A DNA stretch of 64,000 nucleotides from Coturnix japonica (lineage: Eukaryota; Chordata; Aves; Galliformes; Phasianidae): NCBI RefSeq assembly GCF_001577835.2, contig NC_029541.1, positions 4,459,141-4,523,140 of the forward strand, in the 5' to 3' direction. The notes below the pieces were generated by a model. The model did not search any database, was not told the DNA's origin, and saw only the letters and a list, made by a program, of their open reading frames with translations. The stretch's first letter is position 1; the number at the start of each line of letters is the position of its first letter. Below are positions 13,150-25,608 of this stretch, in pieces. A program made the position numbers and the translations under genes.

Positions 13150-14380
13150 GCTCAAAATGGGTTCAAACTCAACGGTCCCCAACGGCTCAGAGCACAGAGC
13201 TGAGCAGGGCCGGGGCTGTGCAGCAGGGGGATGGCACCCAGTGGGGTGAAACCTGCACACCATGGGCAGGGTGGGGGCCCTAAAAGGGAGGGTTCCCTCA
13301 ACCCACAGCCACCCATCTCTGCAGCATCCTCAGCTCCGCCATGGTTTGGCCCAGCCTTGAATGCTTGCACTGCTCATAGAGGTGGGAGGAAGGCCCATGG
13401 AAGGGCTCACTTTCTCCATCTCCGTGGCCAACACCAGAAAGCTGCAACACTCCTGCAGGCAGCAGCGGGGTGAAAGGCTTTGAAAGCAGCAGCTGTGTTT
13501 GCCATCATGGTGCCACACATCCATGACAACGATGGCAGCAAACTGCAGCAAACACAACTGCCCATCTCACCTTGTCCAGCCTGTCTGTGGGACAGCAGGA
13601 CGTGGCTCTGATGGGAGCTTTCCTGGGGCTTTCAAGCCAGTTCCCCTCCTCTCCCCAGTATCTGCCCTCTCTTGAACACCCTCCAGCAGCCGTTGGCAGA
13701 CACATGGCAGCTCCTGCATCCCACAACCTGAGCTCAGCCGCCTCTTTGCTGTGGACACAAAGGATCTGTCCTGCCCCCTGCCCCTCCATCACTGCAGGCA
13801 TCCACTGCTTTGCCCTCCACAGCCCTTCTCTGGTGCCCAGGGCACCCCTGGATCCGGGGCTGAGCCCTTTGCAGTCATTGTGAAGCAGAGGCCTGGCCAG
13901 ACACATCTGGGATTCAACAAACCTTCCAGCTCAGCTCCCTGAGCATCCCGCAGGGCAGGCTGTCCCAGGGCACGGGGCAGACAGATTAATTGATCACAAC
14001 CAGCCAAGCGTTCATACTGGCCCCAAACTTCTTCTCTGGCGCTGGCAGTGTCATTCATGGAGGGCAGCGGGGGCAGTTTGGTGCCCAGCCATTTCCAGCC
14101 CTGCTGCACTATATCTCATTCTCCAGCATGAATCACACCCTCTCCTCCTCCAGCCAACGGGTTTTTCCCCCATCGAGGTGGATTTCGGATCTCCTCAATC
14201 ACTTGGTGTGAATCACCGCCGCCACCAGCCCTTCTTTACCTGGGGATGTTCCCGTATGGAAACGGTCTAATGGCTCCACGAGGGCACTTTGCCCACGCAG
14301 CAGCCTGGCAGAGCGGACCAACCCCACTCAAAAGCCGCATCCTTCCCAGACCGGAGCAGCCCAGGACGCCCCATAAAGAC
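13150..14380. other. Interval between the unnamed gene and the BAK1 CpG island
   Basis: This is the 5' flank of the minus-strand gene and the upstream flank of BAK1. It probably contains the minus gene's promoter and perhaps a leader exon. I see no further coding exon, no CpG island of its own and no clear repeat. Confidence 0.4.
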
Positions 14381-15440
14381 GCAGGGCGGCCGTCGGGGAC
14401 AGGCAGAACTGGGTCTTAGAGGTGCGTTTCTGTCCCCTCGCCCATCCAGGCTCAGCATCGCATCGTGTACCCGGCTGTGGTTCATCCCGGAGCACCTCGA
14501 TCCCTCGGACACCCCCCGAGCATCCCACGCTCTCGAGCCGCTACTCGCAGCCCCGCAGCCCCTTTCCCACGCTCGGGTCGTGCAAGGCGCCTCTAGAGGG
14601 AGCTGAGCCCCGCCCGGCTCCGTTCTACATCTATGGTCTGGGGTTGGGTTTCTATTTTTTTTTTCCTCCCTTCTTTTCCCTCCTCCTCCCCGGCCCTGCT
14701 CGCTTCCTTCCCCCGCGCCGCGCCGGGAGAAGGCAGGAAGGGAGGCGGCGGGGATGGAGCAGCTCCCCGGGGGGATGCAGTAGCTCCCTGGGGCACCCCC
14801 CGCCCCACCTGGTCCCCGCCGGGACGCGGTGAGTAGCGGGGACCCCCCCGGTGCCCCCCACCCCGAGGTGATGCGCTTTGCCGCCCCGCAGGGCCGGGCC
14901 GGGCGGTGCCGGCGCTCCGTGAGCCGGGGGAGGTACGGGGGGTCCGGGGGTACAGCGGGATCGGGGGGGGCTGATGGTCATCGGTTACAGCGCACAGAGC
15001 GCTGCAGCGAGAGCCGGGCCGAGGCTGGGGGTGGGGGGTATCGCTCCGCGCTGTTTTGCCCCGCGGAGCAAATATCGCCCCGTTCCGTGATATTTCCTCC
15101 AGGTTTGTTGGGGGTCGTTGTTGTCTGTTTTTTCCCCTTCCCTCGTGAGGCCGCAGCGGTGACAGCCCCCAGCCCCCTCCCCTTCCCTCCTCCCCCCCCG
15201 GCATCCCCGCACTGTGAGGTTGGGGGCGGCCCGATGGCAGAAGGGCAGAGCTGGGCTGAGCGATGTCCGTCCGTCCGTCCGTCCGTCCCCACGTCTGTCC
15301 CCGCTCCGGGCCGTGACCTCCGTGCGGGCATCGCACGTGGGGCTGCGCGCTTCCTGCCCGCAGTGCCGGGACGTCGGGGGGGCGGCGGCGATGGGGGCTC
15401 GAGGGCCGAACCCTGAGGCGGGGGGCACAGATCCCCCCCA
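14380..15440 (+). promoter_or_regulatory. BAK1 CpG-island promoter with probable noncoding first exon
   Basis: A 1 kb CpG island lies upstream of BAK1. A probable untranslated first exon ends at 14828 with the donor GACGCG|GTGAGTAG. The coding exons begin 2.2 kb further on at a clean acceptor, which fits a leader exon spliced over intron 1. The island also carries six GTCC units at 15265-15288. Long open frames on both strands here are artefacts of GC content. Confidence 0.6.
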
Positions 15441-16060
15441 CCCCATCACCGGGCCCTTCCCAGCATCTTCCTGGAGCACAGGAATTGTCCTTTGGAAAGA
15501 AGAGCTGGGAGAAGTTGAGTGATGAGTATGTCATGGGGGCACAGGATGTGTGTCAGAGAGCTTTAAGCAAAGGGGACGAGGGTAAAATGAGAAACAGTTG
15601 AGGCAAAGGTCTTTTTTATGAGGGAAGCCTGCAGGAAGGCTGATTCTTTGCCTGCTATGTGCTTGTTAATAAAGATAAGATTCCCGTGCCATGGCAGAAG
15701 GATTGCTAAATCCACAGCATAGGTGCTGGCTGTGTCTTTTAACCCTTTGGGGATGGGTTGCACTGTGTGCAGTGCCTGGGGGTGCAGCCAGAGGTCCTGG
15801 ATACGTGCAAAAGATCCACAGAGCCCCATGGTGCGAGAGAGGAAAGTGCTGCAAGGACCTGTCTTGAGAAGGAAACTGAAAATGAAAGTTCCTCTTAATG
15901 ATGGCCCCATTGCAGCTCGCCACATTTGCTTCCTAAGGGTTTGGCAGACAGCAAGTTGAGGAATCACATGAGTCAGCTGCTCGCATGCTCACCAGACCTG
16001 CTGCAGGTTGAGCCATCAGAGCAGCCCCAGAAATTCCATGTTGGGGAATTCCCTACACTG

Positions 16061-16130
16061 CCCTAACCCTAATCCTAACCCTAACCCTAACCCTAACCCT
16101 AACCCTAACCCTAACACTAACCCTAACCCT
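16061..16130. repeat. Interstitial telomeric repeat (CCCTAA)n
   Basis: Seventy bases consist of eleven CCCTAA hexamers plus four bases, with two variant units (TCCTAA and CACTAA). The plus strand carries the C-rich telomere strand. It sits in BAK1 intron 1, flanked by ordinary unique sequence. Confidence 0.97.
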
Positions 16131-17094
16131 GCCATTCCCTGAGCAGGGAGCAGCAGGAGAGGGGTGGCCCCACAGACCCCAGTGCTGATCCTCTGAGCTT
16201 TGCCTTGGATGGGGATGTTTGAGGTTGGGGAGGAAAAGGGAAATCCTGTCCCTGTTGGCGTGGAGGAAAAAACAGCCCCTCCATCTGTGTGTCAGCGGGG
16301 CTCAGAGTCCCTGAATGCAGTGCTGGGCCAGTTTGCATTGCCAGGCCCCCATCCCCACTTTGGATGCACTTTGTGCTCTTGTTTATGATCACAATTTGTT
16401 GTTGTTTTTGTTTTCCTTCTGCATAATCTTTATGTGTCAGCCTGGACTGTGTGTTGCCCCTCTGACCTCACCATAGGTGGTCGTTTGCCTGTAACCAGCA
16501 CTTAAGTTTTGCCAGGGCTGCATTTTAAGCTGGGTGTCAATGGGTCTCTGGGAATTTCCAGCTGATGCAAAGCAGAAAACCCACCCGCTCTGCCCTGAGA
16601 ACATGTACTGGCATGCAGAACAAAAGGCAGCAGCCGCAGGGATCCAGCCCTGACTTAAGGCAGGTGGCCCCACTTCCTTCCCTGCAGAAAGCTGGGCTGA
16701 CGTCAGGGCGAGCAGCGGGCAGCAGAGCAGCAGATGAGCTTTGCAGAGCCCTCAGCACAGGTACATGTGGCTGCAGGGTGTCTGCGGGGTGATGGAGCTG
16801 AGCACTCAGCTGGATTTTCTCAGCTTGGAAGGCAGAATTAAATGGGGAGTTGGAGCCTCTGGATGTAGGAAGGGAGAGACCTGGTTTCTTGTAGGAGCTG
16901 TGGAAAGGCAGAGCTGCCTGCAAAGAGCTGCAGCCATGGGGTGGTTTTGCTATGGAGGGGCAGAGCTCTGCTGCTGAGCTCTGGGTGCCCTGCAGAGCTG
17001 CTGCCCTCTGTGCTGGGCTGTGCCTTCATCCTGCTGCTGCTGTGCCCCCCTCACGTCCTGCCTCTGCCCCTGCAGGTCCCACAGCATCTCTGCA

Positions 17095-20000
17095 ATGGAA
17101 GGGAACGAGGGGGACCCACCCAGGGCCCACAGACGGCAGGGCAGCAATGGGCGCAGGTCATCACGGGAGATCAACTCAGGTAAAAAGGGTGACGTGATGT
17201 TCGGGGGGGGGAGCACGCTGGGGCTCTTTTTGGCACGTGTTTCTATGTGGAAGGCGGTGCTCTGCACCTCCAGGGCTTTTTGTAAGGCTTATAAAGCTCT
17301 GCGGGATGGAACGCTGAGCTCACACGCAGGTGGGAGATGCTGGATGTCATGGATGAGTGCAGTGAGCAGCCGGGGGGGATCGCAGAGCAAACAGCATGGG
17401 GAGCTGCTGGGAACCAGGCTGTGCTGGGAACCAGGCTGTGCTGAGCTGAGCTGTGCTGGGAACTCATGCTGCCCACCAGTGGGTGAAACTGGGAGCCAGG
17501 CTGAAAGGGACTGGGCACAAACCTCAGCTGGTTTGGTCCCCTGGTGATAAAATGCCACTGCACAGAGCGCTTTCAGACATGGGTGATTTCTTAACCTGTT
17601 CTGCAGGTGGACCTGTAAATAGGTGTGAGTCACCATGGCTCTGTCAATAGCAGAGGTTAGAAGCCCTCCCCTGTTTATGTACCTGAGCTCAGACCCGGCT
17701 CAGGGCCACTTTATTGCCCGATGGGGCTGTTTGTACCCTGTCATGGCCATCTCCATCATTAGAGCTGGATCCCCCATGAGCACAGTGCAGGAGAGAAAGC
17801 CGTCCTTCCCTTACCAAAGTCTATGAGGCATAAAAACAAATAAATGAGCGGAGCTGTTTACGTATGCTGATTTCCTGTTTGAGGCCAATGAGATGCTGTT
17901 GTGAAAACCAGTGAGAGGATCGGGCCCTGAACTCTAACCACACTGCTCTGAGCTGTGCTTCCTGTACTGCCTGCTGCCCAATACGGGGCTGCCAGGACCT
18001 GCGGTGGGATCAGGCTGGAGCCGATGGGCTGCTGCGCTCAGGGGGTGTTACTGCAAATGGAGAGGGGGAAGGAGGGTCCTGGCTGCTTCAGATCCCATAG
18101 AGCAGCTGAAGCCATCTGGGTTTGCCAACCTGCAGTGCCCATCTCCAGCACTAATAGATGAAGAGCTGTCCTCTCCCCTCGGGGCCAGCTGATGTTTCCA
18201 GGTTGGGGTACCAATATCTGTGCAAACAGCCGCACCTCTTGCTGTGTTCATGTATCCAAGGTGTCCTTGCACCACTAAAAATAGTGCCCGGGGTAGTTAG
18301 AGCAGGGATTTTTGGGTTTGCTTATTTCCTCTTTGCTCCTGCAGGCTGTTTGCTCGGCCTCTCATGAAACTGTGACTCATTCGGTTTCGTTTTCTGCTCA
18401 CCACTCTGTGCTGCGCTGCTCTGTGAGGTGGGATTTGTTTATGGCCAAACAAACCCAGTCTGAAAGCAGCCACCACTGCTCAACATTGCCCTTCACCTAC
18501 TGCATCTCATAGACCCATAGGATTGTAAAACATAGAACTGCATGAGTTGGAAGTAGTGGTGCATGTGGGCGCTCTTGTCACCTGTCCTTGGGCATCTGAA
18601 GTGCAGGCTGAATGGGAGGGGGTGCACACAAAGAGAGATTTAGGTACACAGCACAAATGTAGGCTGGAAAAGCCTACGTGGCTCCTTTCCAACCTGTGGA
18701 AGGCAGCAGCCAAGCTGCCTCTTGATTTCTGTCCCTCTTGCATCTCTCAGAGGACCAGGTGGCCCAGCAGACTGAGGAGGTGTTCCGGAGCTACAGCTTC
18801 TACCGCTACCAGCAGGAGAGAGAGGAGGGAGGGGTGGAGGTGCCCATGGACCCGGAGATCATGGAGATCCAGCAGGAGCTGGGCAGGTAAAATCTGCATC
18901 CCCAGCCCCGACCTGAGCCCGGCTGCTCAGCAGTCAGTGCCCATGACAGCCCACCTTCCCTCGGCAGCACCAGCAGCCAGGTGGGCAGGCGCCTGGCCAT
19001 CATCGGGGACGACATCAACAAGCGGTACGACGCGGAGTTCCGCTGTATGCTGAAGTCCTTGCAGCCCACCAAGGAGAACGCCTACCAGTACTTCACCACC
19101 ATCGCCTCCAGGTGAGGCAGCAGGAATTAAAACCTTCATGGCAGCCCGGAGCAGCTGGCCCCACAACACATGGGCTGCATCCGTCATCCACATCCCCACC
19201 CTGAGCTCTGACTGAGCTCACCGTTACGGTTCCTGTGTTCTCTGCCTGTCTGCTCTTGTTCCTATTGCACTTTCTTCACACTGTCCCCTTGGCAGCCCTT
19301 GCTTGAGCTCTCTGGGGGCAGAAACTTTGGGTTGGGAAGTGTGGCCAGGTGGATGTCCCAGCAGCAGTGAGAAGACTGGAGGCAAACACCCAGATGATGT
19401 TTTGCCCTTATTGCACAAGTCACGGCCTCGGTCTGTGCCCTGGGCTGGTTTGCTCTGCAGCCCTGATGGCATCACGCTGCCCTGTCGAGGTGCCCACAGA
19501 AGCTCCAGTTGTGCTTTGAGGGGCTCAGCTCTCGCCCCTCTCCCTGCATTTTGCCCTCAGGGCCACCTGGCTCTCTAAGACCCCTGGAGGGGTCCCTGGA
19601 CCTGGTGCAGCCCCGTCCCTGCACCCCTCCGCTCGGTGTGTGTTGTCTAACTGCCTCTCTTCTGTCCTTTTCCTGCTCCCCTCTCCCTGGGAAGCCATGC
19701 TGAGCTGTTGGCACCGCTTTGCCACCCTGAGGCGGTTAACGCGCCGCAAGCAGGTAAATTAACCTCTGTCCCTTGGTGCTCCCTGTGTCCTCCTGCTCCA
19801 TCCCAGGCTCCAAACTCCCTTTCCCTCTGTGACCAGTGCAGCCCTGCAGGGACAGCCATGACAGCACCAGGTTACAACGCAGGGCTGGAGCCTCCTCTTA
19901 CTTTTCTTCTTTTATATTTCTTTTCTTTTCCTTCTTGCTAACCTTGCTGGAAAACAGGAACTCCCAAATCAGTGTCAGACCTGCACGCAGTGATGCGGTT

Positions 20001-20869
20001 TGTGCACAGCAGCTGACACTGGGAGCAGGAGCAATAGGCAGAGTGTATTGTGGAGCCCCCATCCCTTGGGAGCATCGCTGAAGGCAAGATCAGTCACTCA
20101 TGGAGGGATCTGTCTGTGCAGGAAAAGGGAAAATCCTGCTCTAACACACCTCTGCCCCAGGTCTATATAAACATTCTTGCCTCTGGGTATGGCTGCACCA
20201 AGCAAGGGATGCTGTGTGCACATGGGTTGCAATCCTGATCCTGGCTGCACATGTAGCAGCATTACATAGCCACAAAAGCACCGCCTCCCCTGTGCTGCTG
20301 GGATGCTCCTCGAGCAGCACAGCATTGCCAGCTCTGCCCTGCAGCCCATGAGAACTGAGAGCCCCAGGCAGCACAGGGATGGAGCCAAGCAGGGCGTCCT
20401 CTCCCAAGGAGTGTTTCTAACCCAACATTGGCTTCGTTTCAGCTTGTTTGATAGCGGCATTAACTGGGGCCGGGTGATCGCACTGCTGGACTTCGGTTAC
20501 TGCATGGCCATCTACGTCTACCAGCACGGCATCACGGGCTTCCTGCGCCGCATCGCCCGCTACGTCACCGAATTCATGCTGTGCAACCGCATCGCGCGGT
20601 GGATCGCCCAGCAGGGAGGATGGGTGAGCTGAGGGCACCGTGCCTGGGGGGAATGGGCAGGAGGGGGTCGGTGGGATCCAGCAGGAGATGGGAGCAGAGC
20701 AGAGCGTGGTCCCAGCAGGGCGCAGGCACTTCTAACGCGCTCTGCTCCCTCTGTTTCCCATCAGGTGGCTGCACTCGATCTGGACAATGTTTACATGAAG
20801 TACATGCTGGCGGTGGTGGCCCTGGTGATGGTGGGGCATTTAGTGGTACGACGCTTCTTCAGGCCCTGA
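17095..20869 (+). CDS. BAK1: BAK1, mitochondrial pro-apoptotic BCL2-family effector
   Basis: BAK oligomerises in the outer mitochondrial membrane and permeabilises it in apoptosis. Coding exons are 17095-17179 (exon from 17076), 18751-18886, 18968-19111, 20443-20623 and 20765-20869. All have GT/AG borders and phases agree, giving 216 residues against 211 in human. The BH3 helix reads VGRRLAIIGDDINKRY (about 79-94), nearly the human sequence. BH1 contains SGINWGRV (about 125-132), BH2 contains RWIAQQGGWVAAL (about 175-187), and a C-terminal hydrophobic anchor of about 20 residues ends VVRRFFRP. The first coding exon (28 residues, Arg-rich, MEGNEGDPPRAHRRQG) does not resemble the human N terminus. 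The ATG at 17095 is the first in that exon and is in frame. All core motifs are intact, so the protein should be functional. Confidence 0.96.
17401..17461. repeat. Short tandem repeat in a BAK1 intron
   Basis: A unit reading roughly GGGAACCAGGCTGTGCT is repeated twice, followed by degenerate GAGCTGAGCTGTGCTGGGAA copies. It lies just after the first coding exon of BAK1. No function is suggested. Confidence 0.7.
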
Positions 20870-23590
20870 CCGCCGTGGGGTGGAGGTGGGGGTCCCGCCG
20901 AGCTCTCTCTCAAACCTCTGTTCCGTGGTGACACCTCCCAGCCCAGGGGCATTCAAGGGACCTCTGAGAGAGAGAGCAGCGTGGACCCGTCAGCCTCCCA
21001 CTGCAGGACATGGGGCCTGTGCCGCCCAGGAGATGCCACCGGGAGCTACAGAGGGAGGGGAGGGCTCTGCTCTGCTGTCTGATGTGCCTCGCTGTGCTGC
21101 TGAGGGCAGAGCAGCGCTGTGACCTCATGGCACACAGCAGTGGGGCAGCAGAATGGGCTGCTCTGCAGGACCCAACACATTGCTATGGGGGTGCACCTAC
21201 GTGTGCGTGTTGTGTCTGCTCTGTGCTGTTCTTAAGGCACTCCTGGGGTGGGCTCCATCCCACTCTGTGCCTGCATTTGAAGAGAGGTTCCAGCCTCAGT
21301 TGTGCTGTCTGTAAGTCACTGGAGGGGTGAGCCAGCATTAGGAAGTGTGGGGTTTGCTTTGTCTTCCCCCTTCTCCTGAGCCCGAGTACTTGAGCCTTCT
21401 CTTTCTTCATAACAAGCATCCCTTCCCTTTAAGAACCACACTGACAGTCAGCGGGAACACGCCTGGCACCAGCAGGCTGCCCGTGCCCACCCCACACTGC
21501 AGCTCCCCAGGGCTGGCACAGGTTGCCCACTCCCCAGCCCCGCTGTGAGCCCCAGAGCTGTGTGCCAGCAGGGCTGGGGAGCACCAGTGGTTTTCCAAAC
21601 ACTAAGAAGCTGCAGTGGGTGCAGGCAGCCTGCCCTCCTCCCATCCTGCTGGCTGCTTCTGCCCAGCACACTTGCATGCTGCCCCAGTGGGTGTCCCGCA
21701 CTGCCAGTAGGAGGCACTGGGGTTGCAGCATCACATCCTGTAGGAGCTGGGCTGGAGGTGCAGAGAGCCCAGGGGATGTTTGAGCTGGGCATGGCACGCA
21801 GCCCTGTGCATGCATGGCTGCTTTGGCGAGTGGCCTGACCTTGTTCCATTCATGGCCGGTGCTTGAAGATGAGCTTTAGGAGGGGGAGGGCAGCCGGCAT
21901 CGCTCCCCCATCTCAGATCTTCCTGACTTCTGCAGAACAGGGTGAGCATCCCAGCACAGACTGCCTGCCTTAGCTCTGTTCCTTTTACACCAGGCGACTC
22001 TTTAAGGTTTGAAACTGTGATGGCTTCTCTGAGCCAAACCCACCCCGTTCCAGCATCACAGGCTCCCAGGGCAGCTCAGCAGTTGGGGCAGCCAGGAGCC
22101 TTCAGGGCAGGGGATGAGCAATGGGGCTGCGCTGGGGCTCCTCCTGCTGCTGGGGGATCCCTGTGGGGCAGCCCCCTTACAGACAGCAGCAGCACAGCCC
22201 TGAGCATCCTCTGTGGGAGCCAAGGGGTGAATGCTGGGCCCTGGGCTGCCCTCCTGCTCCCCCAGCAGAGGCATTTCCTAATGGATGCCTGTCTGTCCTG
22301 TTCATAAAACCTTCCACTATCAGCTCCCCGCATCTATTCGTACCCTTGTCTCCAGATTCATCCTCAGTGTCTTGGGACTGCTCTGCCCCAGCACAGAGGA
22401 CACCCGGCAGCCTTGCAGGACCGGCCATAATTTTATACCACTGATGTTCCTCAGGTTCCTGTGTTTTAATGAAACTTTTCAGCCTCTTTCTGTATCAGGG
22501 TCTTCCCGTGCTCATCGCTCTGTCCCCATGCATGCAGTATCCCTGCCCCTGAGCTGCACTCCCTGGAAGGACATTAAAATATCTGCTATATTCCTCTTTA
22601 TCTCCCTGCCTTGGTTGCTTTCCCTGTAACACTGAGGTGCTGAGTGTCTGTGTCGTGCTGTGCCCAGGCTTTGCAGACGTGCAGATGCTCTGTAGTCCAT
22701 TTGTCCCCTTTGCAAGTGCACTTCTTTGCATTTAACCACGCAGCTTCATCTGCCACCGTCTCACTGCTCCACTGCATCGAGCAGAGCTTGAGGTTCCCTG
22801 CCTGGTGGGAGCACAGGCAGCCTGCAGGTCCCCATCCCCACCTTCATTTCTGGGTCAGAACACCACCAGATGGAGCTTCTCTGCCGCGCTGAGCAACTCA
22901 TTGCTCTTTTCCTCTTCTCTTACCGGACCCCGTTATCTGCGTGCCCTGCTGCTCTCAGCTGGATTTGTTGCAGAGATGAAAGCAGTACATTGGCTGCTCC
23001 TTACCTTGTTCACTACTTTCCAACACACTCTGGCAGCTGTAAGGGAGCACTGTGCTCATACAAACAGCCCTACGTTGTTCTCATCTTCCTGAGGTGCTTC
23101 GCCTTCTGAACCCAATTCAGATGTAAGGCCAGGGGACGTTAAATAAAGGAGACTCCTCAGCTCTGTGGTAGATGACCGAGCCTTGACGCAGTCTGTGATA
23201 CCAGAACTGAGAAGGGAGTTTTTAACCTCGGTGCTGAACAAAGGGAAATTTCCATTTGTAGCCATTTATTTCATTTCTCAGGGCATTTCAAGGGGGAGCT
23301 GCCTCGGGATGTCAGCACGGTGCGTCCCTCTGCTCTCCAGCTCCTTTCCCTGCAGAAAGCCCTGCTCCATCCCAGCACAGCAGGGCACAGGATGGAGCCA
23401 CGAAGCACACCTTGCACTGCAGGCAGGGGCTGCAGGGAGGTGGGGAAGGGGCTGCCTGCAGACACAGGGGCTGCGTGGGACACGGCGGGTTTGCTTTTAC
23501 CACAAGATCCTTTCCTTTCACAAATATTCTGTTTTAAAGTGATGTAATATATATATATATTTGAAAATAAAATGGTACACACAGCGCAGA
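20870..23590 (+). other. Probable BAK1 3' UTR and polyadenylation region
   Basis: After the BAK1 stop there is no further exon. AATAAA signals lie at 23142-23147 and 23566-23571, the second just after an AT-dinucleotide run (about 23546-23561), so the 3' UTR could reach 2.3-2.7 kb. Which signal is used cannot be seen. Part of the interval (about 22310-22890) may be an old repeat, listed separately. Confidence 0.5.
22310..22890. repeat. Possible very old CR1-like LINE remnant
   Basis: The stretch around CTTTGCATTTAACCACGCAGCTTCATCTGCCACC resembles, from memory, an ancient interspersed repeat common in reptile and bird genomes (thought to be CR1-related). It is heavily decayed. No ends or target-site duplications are visible. 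This is a weak recognition only. Confidence 0.3.
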
Positions 23591-24717
23591 CTCCTTCTGG
23601 TGCCCTTCTTTGCTCGAGATATTGCTGGGTGCATTACAGGTTCCCTTGCACAGATCTGCATGAGATGCTCAGCCTCCCATCTTCCAAATGCTTTGATTTC
23701 TCTTTCTTTACATGCTGGAGCCTGTATCTCTCTTTGCTGCGAGTCCCTTTGGATCTCGGCGTTCTTCCACCCTTTCACTTTATTTCCATGAAAGGCTGAA
23801 GAAATAAAGAGGATAAAGCAGTTGTTCTCCCAACAACAGTCTTCTCAAAGCGCCCTTTGGATGCATTTGGACGGGTCCATAATGCTCAGCCAGAGCGTTT
23901 GGATCCAGAAGCAGCAGTTGCTGAAGTTTTCTGGCTGGAAATGGCACTTCTGTTAACACAGGAGATTCTGGGATGCAGCAGCTCCGCCAGTTGGATCCTG
24001 GCCTTCAGTGAAAAAAAGACAAGAAATAAAGCCAATAAATGCAGATTTAGAGGCAGCGCATCTTCCCAGGTCATGTGGAAGCCTCGGATTAATAAATCAG
24101 GATGGAAAATGGCTTCAGCTGAAAATTCCGGGCAGCTGTTGCTTTTCCTCTTCGTACATAAACACTGACAATAAAAACCCCACAGGCTGATTAATGCCCC
24201 CACACAGCTCAGCACCAGGTTGGTGTTTCTACTCTGTCATTCTGCAGCCTTATCCTTGGGGCTGAGCCCTGGGGGTCCGCAGCCCGTCCCAACCCCTCGC
24301 ACTGGGGTGGTTTCAATGCTGTGCCAAGCAATGGCAGCTCATGGGAGGTGAAGGCGGAATGCTGCGTGTCGCATTGGTGCCACGTGGTTAATTAACGAGG
24401 CTCAGCTCGAGCGCGATAATTTGTTAATCTGCATGGCTTAATTGCCTGCAGTTCTGAGCCTGTCCCTGTGTTAAGCTCCTCGTAAAGCGGGTGGGGGGAG
24501 CCGAGCTGTGTTTGCTCCTTTGGCTGCCAGGTGCTCCTTCTGCGGGCTGATAAGGCAGAGCCGCTGCCCCGGGTTATCGCTGCGGAGCAGCCCCGTCCCG
24601 CAGTTCAACGTTGCTGATGGGTGAGCAGTGCTGAGCCCCCCACCACGGAGAGCCAGGGAATGAGCATCATTACCAGCACCACATTTAATAGGACACCATT
24701 TCAATGTGCAGAGCAAC

Positions 24718-24784
24718 ACAGAGAATGGCTGGGGTTGGAAGGAAGGGACCTCGAGCATCACCACGTTCCAACCCCCATGTTTTA
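24718..24784 (-). repeat. CR1 LINE 3'-end fragment, antisense
   Basis: The sequence GAGAATGGCTGGGGTTGGAA, then GGGACCTCGAGCATCACC and GTTCCAACCCCC, is the reverse complement of the typical chicken CR1 3' tail (AACCCA...CCATTCT). Only the terminal part of the element is present, as is usual for 5'-truncated CR1 copies. Confidence 0.75.
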
Positions 24785-25419
24785 TTCTGCAGTGCCAAAG
24801 GCAGCAGCTCTGAGCTGTTCGGAGTGTGGCAATTGTCACCAATGTCCCTCCCTGTCCCCTCAGCAGCTCAGTACAACAGACACAGCAGCCCAGCTTTATT
24901 GCTGGTGTAAATCAGGAGCTCTGCCAACCTGCTGGAGCGCTGCAGATTTATGCCAGGAGCTGACCTGGCATCTCTATTTTCAAAACTAGGGCAGATTGAA
25001 ATATGCTGCTTTTCGATAATATATTCAGGTTAACGGGGCTTTTATATTTGGGCAATTAATCTTGCATAGAATGGAAACCTCTCGGGACAACGTGCGAAGG
25101 TTGCTAAGAAGAGGAAAACAAACGTGGTTGTGTAACTCAGCTCTCTCCGTCCCCTCTCTCATGAAAACATATTGCAGTGATACAACAGTGATCTAAAATC
25201 CAATAATAGCATTACTTTGATACACAGGAGCATAGCGAGATGTAATACAGCAATGATCTTACTAAGAGGTAATTTTACACTAAAACAGGACGAGGAAATG
25301 TGACTCAAAGTGGAATTACTGGGACATAAATCTGGGTAAGGAAGGAGAAACACAACTGTGCCCAAGGGAGGCTGCCCCATTCATGGCCAGGCTTGTTCCT
25401 CCTGCAGCACTGTGCACAT

Positions 25420-25608
25420 CTGTGCTGGGCTCTGTGGGTGCCCAGGCTGCATCAGGTTGTCCAAGGAGGCTGTGGGTGCCCCATCCCTGCAGGCATTCAG
25501 GGCCAGGCTGGATGTGGCTCTGGGCTGCTGGTTGGTGACCCTGCACATAGCAAGACCAGGTGATCCTTGTGGTCCTTTTCAACCCAGGCCATTCTGTGAT
25601 TCTATGAT
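25420..25608 (+). repeat. CR1 LINE fragment (5'-truncated, sense)
   Basis: This reads as the CR1 3' region: CATCCCTGCAGGCATTCAGG, GGCCAGGCTGGATGTGGCTC, then GGTCCTTTTCAACCCAGGCC and the terminal CATTCTGTGATTCTATGAT. The ending in ATTCTATGAT-type octamers is diagnostic for chicken CR1. The copy is moderately diverged and lacks the coding part. It may extend somewhat further left. Confidence 0.9.

Noticed and set aside
14593-15534. A 313-codon minus-strand open frame
   Set aside because: It lies wholly in the BAK1 CpG island, is Arg/Pro/Gly-rich with low complexity, and has no family resemblance. High GC removes stop codons by chance.
18500-18700. Possible antisense CR1 fragment in a BAK1 intron
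   Set aside because: CATAGACCCATAGGATTG followed by GAGTTGGAAGTAG is only loosely like a CR1 end. Too diverged to call.
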